This document shows positions 40,392-48,935 of a stretch of 61,960 nucleotides of DNA, in pieces. The DNA lies in the NCBI GenBank assembly GCA_902495305.1, contig CABUWG010000004.1:1-61960 (forward strand), written 5' to 3'. The stretch is from an uncultured Pseudomonadota bacterium. Lineage in GTDB: Bacteria; Pseudomonadota; Alphaproteobacteria; RF32; CAG-239. The position numbers and the translations under genes were made by a program. The notes below the pieces were generated by a model. That model did not search any database and was not told where the DNA came from. It saw nothing but the letters and a program-made list of their open reading frames with translations. How positions within the stretch are numbered: position 1 is the first letter of the stretch; each line of letters begins with the position of its first letter.

Positions 40392-40688
40392 ATGGAATTA
40401 AAAGAAAAAATCGGAATGCAAATGACACAGAGTCAGACTCCGGATTATAATCAGGTTGAGAAAGCGGTAGAAGAAGCGATTGAACTTGCTTTTGGCAAAA
40501 TTTTGGCGTTGGACAGTCTTTATTGCGAGGGAATGACGCCGGCAATGGCCAGTTTTCATAAGACAAAAATGGCTTTGGTTTTGCTGAGAAAGTTTGATTT
40601 GCAGGAAAGCTGCCGGATTGTTGAACATTTGGAATCCGGAAAGGACTGGATTGTCTATTTGTGTGGTAAATTAAATGTTAAATACTAA
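40392..40688 (+). CDS. Unknown 98-residue helical protein
   Basis: A small soluble, acidic-to-neutral, mostly helical protein (VEKAVEEAIELAFGKILALDS). It has no recognised domain. The ATG lacks a Shine-Dalgarno site but follows a strong promoter and the ATTATTAA motif. The N-terminal pattern VEx-AFGKI resembles the start of the following gene (VEELVVSAFGKM), so they may be distant paralogues in one transcript. Confidence 0.6.
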   Translation: MELKEKIGMQMTQSQTPDYNQVEKAVEEAIELAFGKILALDSLYCEGMTPAMASFHKTKMALVLLRKFDLQESCRIVEHLESGKDWIVYLCGKLNVKY

Positions 40689-40703
40689 AAAAATTATTAT
40701 TGT

Positions 40704-41162
40704 ATGAGAACAAAGGAACAAGTTGAAGAATTAGTTGTTTCCGCCTTTGGCAAAATGGTGAATATGGAAGCAAACCTGTCTGTAAAGGTTTATCCGCAGA
40801 AAAGGGAATTGTTTGTCAGAACTTTGCAGGTTGTTTTTAATGATTTGCGTTTGCGAAATTCCCACAATATGGTAACATTACAACAATTTGCCGACCTTAT
40901 TTATGCCGAAGAAGTTAAGAAGCAGGAATTCTTTGAAAATGTTCGAAAGAGGATTAATGAAATAACCAAGCAGAATTATGCTCCGGACAGCATAATTTTG
41001 AAAGAAAAAGATGAAAATTCTCTGGAGTTTTTCTTTGACTTTTCAAAGATAATCAATCCCCTGACCAAGGAGTTTGGTTTTTCGGCGCCGTATACGGTTA
41101 TGCTTCGTTGCCGGACGCCTTATCAGCTGGCGGATTTGTTTTATCGTCGCGGACGGTTCTGA
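40704..41162 (+). CDS. Unknown 152-residue protein
   Basis: A soluble charged protein. Residues 7-50 (VEELVVSAFGKM...ELFVRTLQVVFNDLRL) are similar in layout to the preceding 98-residue gene; the remainder is unique (FFFDFSKIINPLTKEFGF). There is no Shine-Dalgarno site; AAAAAAATTATTATTGT precedes the ATG. It ends at a terminator. Confidence 0.6.
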   Translation: MRTKEQVEELVVSAFGKMVNMEANLSVKVYPQKRELFVRTLQVVFNDLRLRNSHNMVTLQQFADLIYAEEVKKQEFFENVRKRINEITKQNYAPDSIILKEKDENSLEFFFDFSKIINPLTKEFGFSAPYTVMLRCRTPYQLADLFYRRGRF

Positions 41163-41174
41163 AAATTTTTGCAA

Positions 41175-41211
41175 AAGCGAGTTGCCTTTATCGGGCGGTT
41201 CGCTTTTTTTG
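41175..41211 (+). terminator. Terminator after the 152-aa gene
   Basis: AAAGCGA (41175-41181) pairs with TCGCTTT (41201-41207), large loop, T run. Confidence 0.7.
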
Positions 41212-41271
41212 TTGCCTTAAAGCTGCTTTTGTTGTAGCAAAAGCTTATTATGTGCTTTGAGGAGAAAAGAA

Positions 41272-41754
41272 ATGAGATTGGCGCTTTTTCAGCCGGATAT
41301 TCCGCAAAATACCGGAACGCTGCTGCGTTTGGGAGCTTGCGTGGATGTGGAGCTTGATATTATCGAACCCTGTGGTTTTGTTTTTTCGGAAAAGGCTTTG
41401 AAACGTGCCGGAATGGATTATCTCGATTTGGTAAAATACCGGCGGCATGATTCCTGGAAAGATTTTTTGCATTATCGTGCCGGACATCCGGAAGAATACG
41501 GCCGTCTGGTTTTGTTGACGACTCATGCCAGCAAACCTTATACGGAATTTGAGTTTCTGCCGAATGATATTATTTTAATGGGACGGGAAAGTGCCGGCGT
41601 GCCGCAGGAGGTTCATGACATGGTTGACGCCCGTTTGCTGATTCCGATGAATGAAAAAGCGCGTTCGATTAATGTGGCGGTTTCGGCCGTCATGGTTATC
41701 GGCGAGGCTTTGCGGCAGACAAATCTGTTTCCGGCAGTGAGGAGACAGCCGTAA
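41272..41754 (+). CDS. trmL: tRNA (cytidine/uridine-34-2'-O)-methyltransferase TrmL
   Basis: A 160-residue SPOUT enzyme: LFQPDIPQNTGTLLRLGACVDV, IILMGRESAGVPQEVHDMVDARLLIPM and the C-terminal SINVAVSAVMVIGEALRQT knot. It methylates the wobble ribose of tRNA-Leu isoacceptors. The start follows GAGGAG. Its 3' end overlaps convergent ampG by 59 bp. Confidence 0.94.
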   Translation: MRLALFQPDIPQNTGTLLRLGACVDVELDIIEPCGFVFSEKALKRAGMDYLDLVKYRRHDSWKDFLHYRAGHPEEYGRLVLLTTHASKPYTEFEFLPNDIILMGRESAGVPQEVHDMVDARLLIPMNEKARSINVAVSAVMVIGEALRQTNLFPAVRRQP

Positions 41755-43027
41755 GCGGAAAACGGCGGGTGAGGTAAAGTAATACCAGCAATCCGGGGAC
41801 GGCCATTACGGTTGTGGCGATGAAAAACGGACTCCAGCCAATGTGCTGAACCAACCAGCCGGAGGAGGAAGCCAAGACATCGCGCGCCAAGCTCATCAGA
41901 GATGACAAAAGGGCGTATTGGGTGGCGGTGTACTGCCGGTTGCATAAAGACGAGATATAGGCAACAAAAGCCGCTGTTCCCATGCCGCCGGTGACGTTTT
42001 CGACCGAGATTGTTAACGTCAGCATATAAAGGTTGTTGCCGGCATAAGTCTGAGCAACATAAATCAGATTGGACAGTCCTTGCAATATTCCGCAGAACAA
42101 CAGGCCGCGGGTCAGGCTCATTTTATTGAGGAGCATGCCGCCGACAAGCATTCCGGCAATCGTGGCAACTGTACCGTAAATTTTGGTTATGGTCGCAATT
42201 TGGGAATAGCCAAAGCCCATGTCTTTATAAAAAAGGTAGGCCATCGGGCTGATGTAGGCGTCGCTGAGGCGGTAGAGCAGAATAAATAACAGAATCCATG
42301 TCCAGCCGGGGCGTGTCATAAAATCTTTGAACGGGCAGATAACCGCGCTTTGAAAAAACTTACGGAAGCGGGCTGCAGAAGAAAGGTTTTTGTCAGAAAG
42401 ATATTCCGGCGTTTCGGCTTGGGGTTCCCTGATTGACAGAACGGCGGCCAGACCGATGAGGATTCCGCCCGACATGACGGCATAGACATGGTTCCAGCTC
42501 ATAACGTCAGCCAGATATAAGGCGCCGGCGCCGGAGAAAATAAACCCGAGGCGGTAGCCTAAAATAAAAGTTGCCGAGGCTGCGGCTTGTTCCGATGTTT
42601 TGAAGTTTTCAACCCTGTAAGCGTCAAGAACAATATCCTGTGAGGCGGAAGATATGCATAAAATGAGGGTCAATACCGCCATTAATGACGGATTTTCGGC
42701 CGGATTGGTTAAAGACATGGCAAAAACAGACATCCCTACCAGCAGCATTGTCAACAGTGACCAACTGCGGCGGCGTCCCAAAAAAGACAGCCCCGGTACC
42801 GGCAGGCGGTCAATGAGCGGCGACCATGCCCATTTGAAGCTGTAAGGGGTTTTGAGCAACGAGAAAGTGCCGATGACGGCCAGCGGCAGTCCGGCTTCGC
42901 CCAGCCACAGGCTCAGAGTGTTAAAAACCAAGGGAAAAGGAAAACCGCTGGAAAAACCAAAGGCGACCATTACCAGCATGCGGCGGTCGAGATATATTTT
43001 GGCGGCGGAGAGAATTTTTGCAAGCAT
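41696..43027 (-). CDS. ampG: AmpG-type muropeptide permease (MFS)
   Basis: A 443-residue major-facilitator protein with about 12-14 hydrophobic helices. The N-terminus (GFSSGFPFPLVFNTLSLWLGEAG, IGTFSLLKTPYSFKWAWSPLIDR) is characteristic of AmpG, which imports anhydro-muropeptides released by enzymes such as MltA. The final 20 residues overlap trmL on the other strand. Monocistronic. Confidence 0.88.
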   Translation of the reverse strand: MLAKILSAAKIYLDRRMLVMVAFGFSSGFPFPLVFNTLSLWLGEAGLPLAVIGTFSLLKTPYSFKWAWSPLIDRLPVPGLSFLGRRRSWSLLTMLLVGMSVFAMSLTNPAENPSLMAVLTLILCISSASQDIVLDAYRVENFKTSEQAAASATFILGYRLGFIFSGAGALYLADVMSWNHVYAVMSGGILIGLAAVLSIREPQAETPEYLSDKNLSSAARFRKFFQSAVICPFKDFMTRPGWTWILLFILLYRLSDAYISPMAYLFYKDMGFGYSQIATITKIYGTVATIAGMLVGGMLLNKMSLTRGLLFCGILQGLSNLIYVAQTYAGNNLYMLTLTISVENVTGGMGTAAFVAYISSLCNRQYTATQYALLSSLMSLARDVLASSSGWLVQHIGWSPFFIATTVMAVPGLLVLLYLTRRFPLTAVSSLPETDLSAAKPRR

Positions 43028-43149
43028 CTTTGTTCCTTTTGTGCCAGTATATTCTTGAATGTCTTAAAACAGTTTTAATGCCGCTATTGCATAAATGAAA
43101 AATTTTAACTACATAATGAGTATTGTGAATATTAAGATAAGGAAGAATC

Positions 43150-43677
43150 ATGACTACAATTTTGTGCGCACGCAGAGGTAATGAAGTTGTTATGGGCGGG
43201 GACGGGCAGGCTACGCTCGGCGAGGCCGTTATATTTAAGGCGAATTCCGTAAAAGTAAGAAGAATCGGCAACGGGAAGATTATTGCCGGTTTTGCCGGTG
43301 CGGCAGCGGACGGCATTACGCTGATAGAGCGCTTGGAAGCCAAACTGGAAAAACATGCCAATCAGCTTAAGCGGGCAGCGGTAGAACTGGCGAAAGACTG
43401 GCGCATGGACAAGTATCTGCGCCAATTGCAGGCTTTTATGATTGTGGCGGACAAAGATGTGTCGTTGGTGATTTCCGGTACCGGAGAGGTTATGGAACCG
43501 GATGACGGAATTATCGGAATCGGTTCCGGCGGAAATTATGCCATGGCCGCGGCAAAGGCGTTGTATGACGTGGACGGGCTGCCGCTTGAAGATATTGTGC
43601 GCAGGGCTTTGAAAATTGCCGGCGATATTGATGTTTATACCAATCATAACGTGATTATTGAAAAGATAGAAAAATAG
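43150..43677 (+). CDS. hslV: ATP-dependent protease subunit HslV
   Basis: A 175-residue N-terminal-threonine peptidase: MTTILCARRGNEVVMGGDGQ gives Thr2 as nucleophile after Met removal. GSGGNYAMAAAKAL and the HNVIIEKI end are typical. It forms a dodecamer capped by HslU. hslU follows after 16 bp. Confidence 0.96.
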   Translation: MTTILCARRGNEVVMGGDGQATLGEAVIFKANSVKVRRIGNGKIIAGFAGAAADGITLIERLEAKLEKHANQLKRAAVELAKDWRMDKYLRQLQAFMIVADKDVSLVISGTGEVMEPDDGIIGIGSGGNYAMAAAKALYDVDGLPLEDIVRRALKIAGDIDVYTNHNVIIEKIEK

Positions 43678-43693
43678 AAAGGTTTTACAGAAC

Positions 43694-45013
43694 ATGACAG
43701 CAGCAACTACATTCAGCCCGAGAGAGATTGTTTCGGAATTAGACCGCTTTATCATTGGCCAGCAGGAGGCGAAGAAAGCCGTTGCCGTTGCCTTGCGCAA
43801 CCGCTGGCGCCGGATGCAGCTGCCTGAAAAACTGCGGGAAGAAATTGTGCCGAAAAATATTTTGATGGTCGGTCCGACCGGTGTGGGCAAAACGGAGATT
43901 TCACGCCGACTGGCCAAGCTGGCAAAAGCGCCGTTTATTAAGGTCGAAGCGACCAAGTTTACCGAAATCGGTTATGTCGGACGGGATGTGGAAAGCATTA
44001 TCCGTGATTTGGTGGAAATTGCCTTGCACAGCGAGCGGGACAAACAGCGTAAGACCATGGTCGTCAAGGCCGAAGCGGCGGCAGAAGAAAGAGTGTTGGA
44101 CGCTTTGGTCGGAGATAATGCCGGTGAGGAAACGCGTCAGAAGTTTCGCAAGTTGTTGCGGGAGAATCAGTTAAATGATCGGGAAATTGAAATAAAAGTT
44201 TTGGATAATTCTAATGCCAGCATGCCGACGATTGATATTCCGGGGATGCCGGGGGCTTCAATGGGCATGATCAGTCTGGGCGATCTTATCGGCAAACCGT
44301 TCGGCGATAAATATAAGACCAAGAAAATGAAAGTCGGCGATGCTTATAAGGTTTTGGTTGACGAAGAAAGCGACAAGCTGATTGATGACGAGGCCACAAC
44401 TCAGGCTGCGATTAAGGCCGTGGAGAATGACGGCATTGTCTTTATTGACGAGATAGACAAGATTACCGGACAGGACGAGCGCCACGGCGGCGATGTTTCG
44501 CGTGAGGGTGTGCAGCGCGACTTACTGCCGCTGATTGAAGGAACGACGGTTTCTACCAAATACGGTATGGTTAAGACCGACCATATTTTGTTTATCTGTT
44601 CCGGTGCTTTTCATTTGGCCAAACCGTCGGATTTGCTGCCGGAACTGCAAGGGCGTCTGCCGATAAGGGTCGAGCTGAAGGCTCTGACGCATGAAGATTT
44701 TGTCCGAATCCTGACCGAACCGGAGGCGAATCTGATTGAACAGTATGTGGCTTTAATGGGAACGGAGAATTTGTCTTTGGAATTTGAAAAAGAAGCCATT
44801 GACAAGATTGCCGACGTTGCCGTTCAGATTAACGAGAATGTCGAGAATATCGGTGCCCGCCGCCTGCACACGGTTTTGGAGGTTTTGCTGGAGGACATCA
44901 GTTTTGAAGCCTCAGAAAAAGCCGGAGAAAAGATAGTCATTACGCCGGCAATGGTGGAAGAGAAGCTTTCTAAATTTACGCAGGCGTCCGATTTGTCCCG
45001 CTTTATTTTGTAG
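43694..45013 (+). CDS. hslU: ATP-dependent protease ATPase subunit HslU
   Basis: A 439-residue AAA+ unfoldase: FSPREIVSELDRFIIGQ start, GPTGVGKTE Walker A, the I-domain insertion (about 110-240), DEIDKITGQDE Walker B, and the C-terminal DLSRFIL that docks into HslV. Complete. Confidence 0.97.
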   Translation: MTAATTFSPREIVSELDRFIIGQQEAKKAVAVALRNRWRRMQLPEKLREEIVPKNILMVGPTGVGKTEISRRLAKLAKAPFIKVEATKFTEIGYVGRDVESIIRDLVEIALHSERDKQRKTMVVKAEAAAEERVLDALVGDNAGEETRQKFRKLLRENQLNDREIEIKVLDNSNASMPTIDIPGMPGASMGMISLGDLIGKPFGDKYKTKKMKVGDAYKVLVDEESDKLIDDEATTQAAIKAVENDGIVFIDEIDKITGQDERHGGDVSREGVQRDLLPLIEGTTVSTKYGMVKTDHILFICSGAFHLAKPSDLLPELQGRLPIRVELKALTHEDFVRILTEPEANLIEQYVALMGTENLSLEFEKEAIDKIADVAVQINENVENIGARRLHTVLEVLLEDISFEASEKAGEKIVITPAMVEEKLSKFTQASDLSRFIL

Positions 45014-45021
45014 CGTTTGCA

Positions 45022-46266
45022 ATGGGGTTCGGCGTTTATATCCATTGGCCGTTTTGCTTGTCAAAATGCCCTTACTGCGACTTTTATAAAGAAGTCAGAA
45101 GAAATGTGCCGCAAGATGAGATTGTTGCGGGATATAAACGCGAACTTGACTTTTATCATCAATATACTTCGGGCAACGTTGTCAGCAGTATTTTTTTCGG
45201 CGGCGGAACGCCGTCTTTGATAAAGCCGGAAAATATTGCGGCGCTGATTGATTATATTTCAGGCAAGTGGAAAACAACGCCTGATATTGAGATTTCTCTG
45301 GAAGCGAATCCGAATTCAGATTATCCGCAGATGTTTGCCGATTTGCGTCATGCCGGCATTAATCGTTTGTCTTTGGGTGTGCAGGCTCTTAATGAGGCAG
45401 ATTTGCGCTTTTTAGGGCGAACGCATAATCTTGCTCAGGCTTATCAGGCAATAGATGAAGTTTTGCAGAATTTTGACAATCATTCGCTGGATTTGATTTA
45501 TGCCCGCCCGCAGCAGAGACTCTCCGAGTGGGAGAAAGAGCTGGAGCAGGCGGCGGCGTTTGGCCTGAAGCATTTATCGCTTTATCAGCTGACCATAGAG
45601 GAAGGCACGGTTTTTGCGCGTAAAGACGTAAAGGCGCTGGAAGATGAGGCTGCCGGAGAAATGTATTTGTTTACCGAGGATTATTTGTCAGCCAAAGGGA
45701 TTTATAAATACGAAGTTTCCAACTATGCCCGCCCCGGCTATGCCTCCCGGCACAATCTTCTTTATTGGACCGGTCAAGATTATCTCGGGATAGGGCCATC
45801 GGCTCATGGCCGCTTCTGTTTTTCGGGTTTTAAGGGGAATCCAGAGCAGAAACTGCGAGATCGAAAAATTTCACGTACCTCTTTGTACGCTGGAAATTTT
45901 TCTCCTCTGGTTTCCACTCCATCTTCCTCCTTAAAACCCGAAAAATCGTATCAAGAGGGGAACCTAGAGCAGAAACTGCAAGATCGAAAAATTTATTATG
46001 CCTCGACGTATAACTGTCAGCTTGAAGAGCTTTCACAAACAGAAAGGGCAGAAGAATTGTTATTAATGGGGCTGCGGCTGACAGAAGGGATTGATAAGCC
46101 GCGATTTAAGGCCTGTTGCGGGTTGGATTTTGACGGTTTTGTTAATCGGGAACGTTTGAAATACTTGTGTTCTGCAGGTTTATTAGTTGATACGCCAAAG
46201 AATCTCAGAGCCACGCGTGAGGGTTTTCCGGTTCTGAATGAGCTGATAGAGCAGCTTTGTCCTTAA
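45022..46266 (+). CDS. hemW: HemW-type radical SAM protein with an in-frame 41-codon palindromic insertion
   Basis: A 414-residue HemW/HemN-like radical SAM protein. C-x3-C-x2-C in FCLSKCPYCDF binds the [4Fe-4S] cluster; FFGGGTPSL and LSLGVQALNE are typical. HemW is a heme chaperone. Right after the conserved GIGPSAHGR motif, about residues 272-312 are extra: removing 123 bp gives 373 residues, the usual size. The extra DNA is flanked by a 38-bp near-exact direct repeat and is a palindrome, yet it keeps the frame without stops. The protein is therefore probably still made, with an added surface loop. The 3' end overlaps a convergent gene. Confidence 0.9.
   Translation: MGFGVYIHWPFCLSKCPYCDFYKEVRRNVPQDEIVAGYKRELDFYHQYTSGNVVSSIFFGGGTPSLIKPENIAALIDYISGKWKTTPDIEISLEANPNSDYPQMFADLRHAGINRLSLGVQALNEADLRFLGRTHNLAQAYQAIDEVLQNFDNHSLDLIYARPQQRLSEWEKELEQAAAFGLKHLSLYQLTIEEGTVFARKDVKALEDEAAGEMYLFTEDYLSAKGIYKYEVSNYARPGYASRHNLLYWTGQDYLGIGPSAHGRFCFSGFKGNPEQKLRDRKISRTSLYAGNFSPLVSTPSSSLKPEKSYQEGNLEQKLQDRKIYYASTYNCQLEELSQTERAEELLLMGLRLTEGIDKPRFKACCGLDFDGFVNRERLKYLCSAGLLVDTPKNLRATREGFPVLNELIEQLCP
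45819..45994. repeat. Palindromic element inserted within hemW
   Basis: TTTTTCGGGTTTTAAG (45819-45834) is matched by CTTAAAACCCGAAAAA (45930-45945); inside, CCAGAG faces CTCTGG and AAAAATTTC faces GAAATTTTT around a CGTACCTCTTTGTACG tip. The tip matches family I. A 38-bp segment (45834-45871) recurs at 45957-45994, exactly 123 bp later. Confidence 0.85.
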
Positions 46267-47165
46267 TCGATAACGCCGAATTTGCCGTTTACCAGAATCA
46301 TCATGGCAATCAGAAAGAAAATCATGAATATTCCGGCTTTGACCGAGGCTGTATCCGGTACTTTGTTATATTTGTTGGAAGCCATGACGAACAGCGGCGA
46401 TGTCAGCAGCAATGCCGTTACATAACCCGGGTTGGGAGCTATCCGCAAAGCCAGTGTTTTGGCGGTAATCAGTGCCGCACTGAAGCTCACGATGTATAGT
46501 CCGGCACGAACAACAACCGGAGAGAAGATGTTTTGAAAAAACTCCCTGACTTTTAATTTTTCCCGATAAGCATAAAAAAATGAATTGTAACAACCGCTGA
46601 CAAAAGTTGAAACTGACAGATAATAAACAATGGCAGCCCAAGTACTGGACCCGTGAATGGCAATGTCTTTGGTAATGATGCTCATAAAGGCCAAAGCCAG
46701 AATTACCGGCGCCATATAGGTTACGATTTCTTTGTTGACCGGACTTTTCAGCATTTGCCAATAGCTCAGCGTAAAACCAAAAAGCACTAAAACCAACGTG
46801 ATGAACACTGTTCCGTCATCAAAAAGCTTGATAAATTCGTGTGGCGTAATCATCCACCAGAGAACTGTGGTAATCAGCGTTGTGAGCACCATAACGCGTG
46901 ACGTCGGTCCGGCACCGTATTTGGCGGAGGCAAAGAAAAGGTGGGAATCGTAAAAGCCGATTAATATTCCCTGAATAATCAGCAAACTCCAATAATACAT
47001 GCTGGTCGGCACCGGAAAAAGCGGCATGAACGGAATGAAAAATACGGCAATGCCGAATCCGCGCCATATGCCCAGAAGATATCCGTTGAGTTTGTATTTT
47101 TGATTGACCAGCGTATATAAGGCTGTGAAAAATCCATATAAAAGACCGTTGATAATCCAGATCAT
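46263..47165 (-). CDS. EamA/DMT-superfamily transporter-like membrane protein
   Basis: A 300-residue protein with about ten hydrophobic helices in two halves, the layout of drug/metabolite transporters (EamA). The substrate cannot be inferred. It starts 46 bp downstream of aroK on the same strand and its stop overlaps that of hemW. Confidence 0.75.
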   Translation of the reverse strand: MIWIINGLLYGFFTALYTLVNQKYKLNGYLLGIWRGFGIAVFFIPFMPLFPVPTSMYYWSLLIIQGILIGFYDSHLFFASAKYGAGPTSRVMVLTTLITTVLWWMITPHEFIKLFDDGTVFITLVLVLFGFTLSYWQMLKSPVNKEIVTYMAPVILALAFMSIITKDIAIHGSSTWAAIVYYLSVSTFVSGCYNSFFYAYREKLKVREFFQNIFSPVVVRAGLYIVSFSAALITAKTLALRIAPNPGYVTALLLTSPLFVMASNKYNKVPDTASVKAGIFMIFFLIAMMILVNGKFGVID

Positions 47166-47211
47166 TCTCTGCCCTTTGAAAATATTTATTACAATATTCT
47201 GATATGTAATA

Positions 47212-47781
47212 CTATTTTACAGGTTTTAAAGGCGTTTGCGGCACTTTTCCGGTGAAGTCTGACAGGGCTTTTATAACGCGGTCAACCGTGATGTCTACCA
47301 GTTCTTCCTTGGTTTCGACAACAATATCGGCTTCCGAGTAGTAGGGATATTCTTCCTGAATGTATTTTTCCAGTTTGTCTTTGAGTTCGGTATCATTGCC
47401 TCTTAAGAACGGACGGTGCTTGCGGCCGGTTGTTCTTTTGTACAAGACATTGATGTCGGCTTTGAGCCAGATGGTGACGGCATTGGTTTTGGCCATGTTT
47501 CTGGTTTGTTCGGCCACAAAGGAACCGCCGCCGGAAGCCAGAACACAAGGTTGTCCTTGCAGCAGGCGCTTCATGACTCTTTCTTCTCCGGCCCGATATT
47601 CTTTTTCACCAAAACATTTTAACACGTCCAAAAGCGGAATACCGGCCGCTTTTTCGACTTCCTGATCGCCGTCAATAAAGGGGAGGCCGAGCTTGCGCGC
47701 CAGCCTTTTGCCTACGCTGGTTTTGCCGCTGCCCATCAATCCGACCAGCAAAATTATTTTATCTATTTTGGTTATATCCAT
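47212..47781 (-). CDS. aroK: Shikimate kinase
   Basis: A 189-residue P-loop kinase: LVGLMGSGKTSVGKRLA, DGDQEVEKAAG for shikimate binding, the ASGGGSF motif and a GRKHRPFL lid. It phosphorylates shikimate in the aromatic amino-acid pathway. A longer frame begins at 47865 but would overlap the divergent gene's start; 47781 is chosen, with GAAAG 10 or so bases upstream. The usual downstream aroB is absent. Confidence 0.92.
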   Translation of the reverse strand: MDITKIDKIILLVGLMGSGKTSVGKRLARKLGLPFIDGDQEVEKAAGIPLLDVLKCFGEKEYRAGEERVMKRLLQGQPCVLASGGGSFVAEQTRNMAKTNAVTIWLKADINVLYKRTTGRKHRPFLRGNDTELKDKLEKYIQEEYPYYSEADIVVETKEELVDITVDRVIKALSDFTGKVPQTPLKPVK

Positions 47782-47863
47782 TTTTTTAATTATTCTTTCA
47801 ATTATTTTTGATATAAACTGATTAAATCTTTTGTAAGTATATTTTTTATAAGGTTTATACATC

Positions 47864-48013
47864 ATGAGACAGAAAAAATCAAAAACATTATTTTATATTA
47901 TCGGATTAATTGCTGTTTTGGCAGTACTTTTTTTGTTTTCGCGTGAGGTTCCGATGCAAATTGAGCATGTGGAACAGCCTCTGGCCAATGATTTTGTTTC
48001 CGGACAGGATTAA
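47864..48013 (+). CDS. Small single-pass membrane protein upstream of xerD
   Basis: A 49-residue frame: a basic N-terminus (MRQKKSK), one membrane helix (about 8-25), and an acidic extracytoplasmic tail. AAGG lies 10 or so bases before the ATG. The stop is 2 bp before xerD, so the two share a transcript divergent from aroK. The function is unknown. Confidence 0.65.
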   Translation: MRQKKSKTLFYIIGLIAVLAVLFLFSREVPMQIEHVEQPLANDFVSGQD

Positions 48014-48015
48014 TT

Positions 48016-48933
48016 ATGCGTTCCAATGCCGGACTTTTGGAAGATTTTCTGGACATGATGCGTTCAGAAAAAGGATGTTCGGATAATACGGCGGAGGCGT
48101 ATCGTCGTGATTTGGAGCAGTTTTTTGAGTTTACCGGTGATATGGCGGTTGATCAGGTCAGTCGTCAGACGCTGGCGGATTATCTTAACGAGCTTGGCAA
48201 GAGGTATGACTATGCCGCTAAGTCAGTGGCGCGAAAGATTTCTACTTTACGGGATTTTTTCAAGTTTTTGTTCAGCGAGAAAGAGATTTGCGAGAATCCG
48301 GCGGCCAGACTGCGCTCGCCTAAATTAGGCAAGCCTTTGCCGAAGTTTTTGACTGAGGCAGAGATTAAAAATCTGGCCGAAGCAGCTTTTAGTCATCAGA
48401 ATTCGGATATGCGACGTGTCGGCGTGATGATTGAACTGATGTATGTATCCGGTCTGCGGGTTTCCGAATTGGTGGCTCTGCCTTTGTCTGCCATTAATTT
48501 TGATAAAGAAATGTTGTTTGTCCGCGGCAAGGGGAGTAAAGCCCGAATGGTGCCGATTACGCAGAACGTGACTGATTCCTTGCAGGAATATATTGGAAGT
48601 TTTCGTCGGGACTTTGTTCGTTCTGCGGCGGATGTCAAGTGGCTGTTTCCGTCTTTGCGGTCGGCGTCAGGACATATAACCAGAGATACTTTTTATAAGG
48701 ATTTGAAGAAAGTGGCCGCAGAGGCCGGAATTTCTCCGGCAAGAGTTTCTCCCCACGTTTTGCGCCACTCCTTTGCCACAACGCTCCTGCGTCATGATGT
48801 TGATTTGCGTTCCGTTCAAAAAATGCTCGGTCATGAAAGTATTACGACGACTGAGATTTATACGCATATTATTTCTGAAGATTTAATCAATAAAGTGATG
48901 GCATGCCATCCACTGCAATATTTTAAGAAATGA
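48016..48933 (+). CDS. xerD: Site-specific tyrosine recombinase XerD
   Basis: A 305-residue integrase with an N-terminal SAM-like core-binding domain and a catalytic domain holding Arg (SGLRVSEL), the beta-hairpin Lys, H-x2-R (PHVLRHSFATTLL), His (LGHESITTTEIY) and the nucleophilic Tyr just after. XerC/XerD resolve chromosome dimers at dif. Its place beside aroK in alphaproteobacteria supports XerD over XerC. Confidence 0.9.
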   Translation: MRSNAGLLEDFLDMMRSEKGCSDNTAEAYRRDLEQFFEFTGDMAVDQVSRQTLADYLNELGKRYDYAAKSVARKISTLRDFFKFLFSEKEICENPAARLRSPKLGKPLPKFLTEAEIKNLAEAAFSHQNSDMRRVGVMIELMYVSGLRVSELVALPLSAINFDKEMLFVRGKGSKARMVPITQNVTDSLQEYIGSFRRDFVRSAADVKWLFPSLRSASGHITRDTFYKDLKKVAAEAGISPARVSPHVLRHSFATTLLRHDVDLRSVQKMLGHESITTTEIYTHIISEDLINKVMACHPLQYFKK

Positions 48934-48935
48934 TT

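Noticed and set aside
48016..48933. XerD-like gene as a phage or island integrase
   Set aside because: It sits in the conserved aroK/xerD neighbourhood, has housekeeping length, and there is no tRNA or att site.
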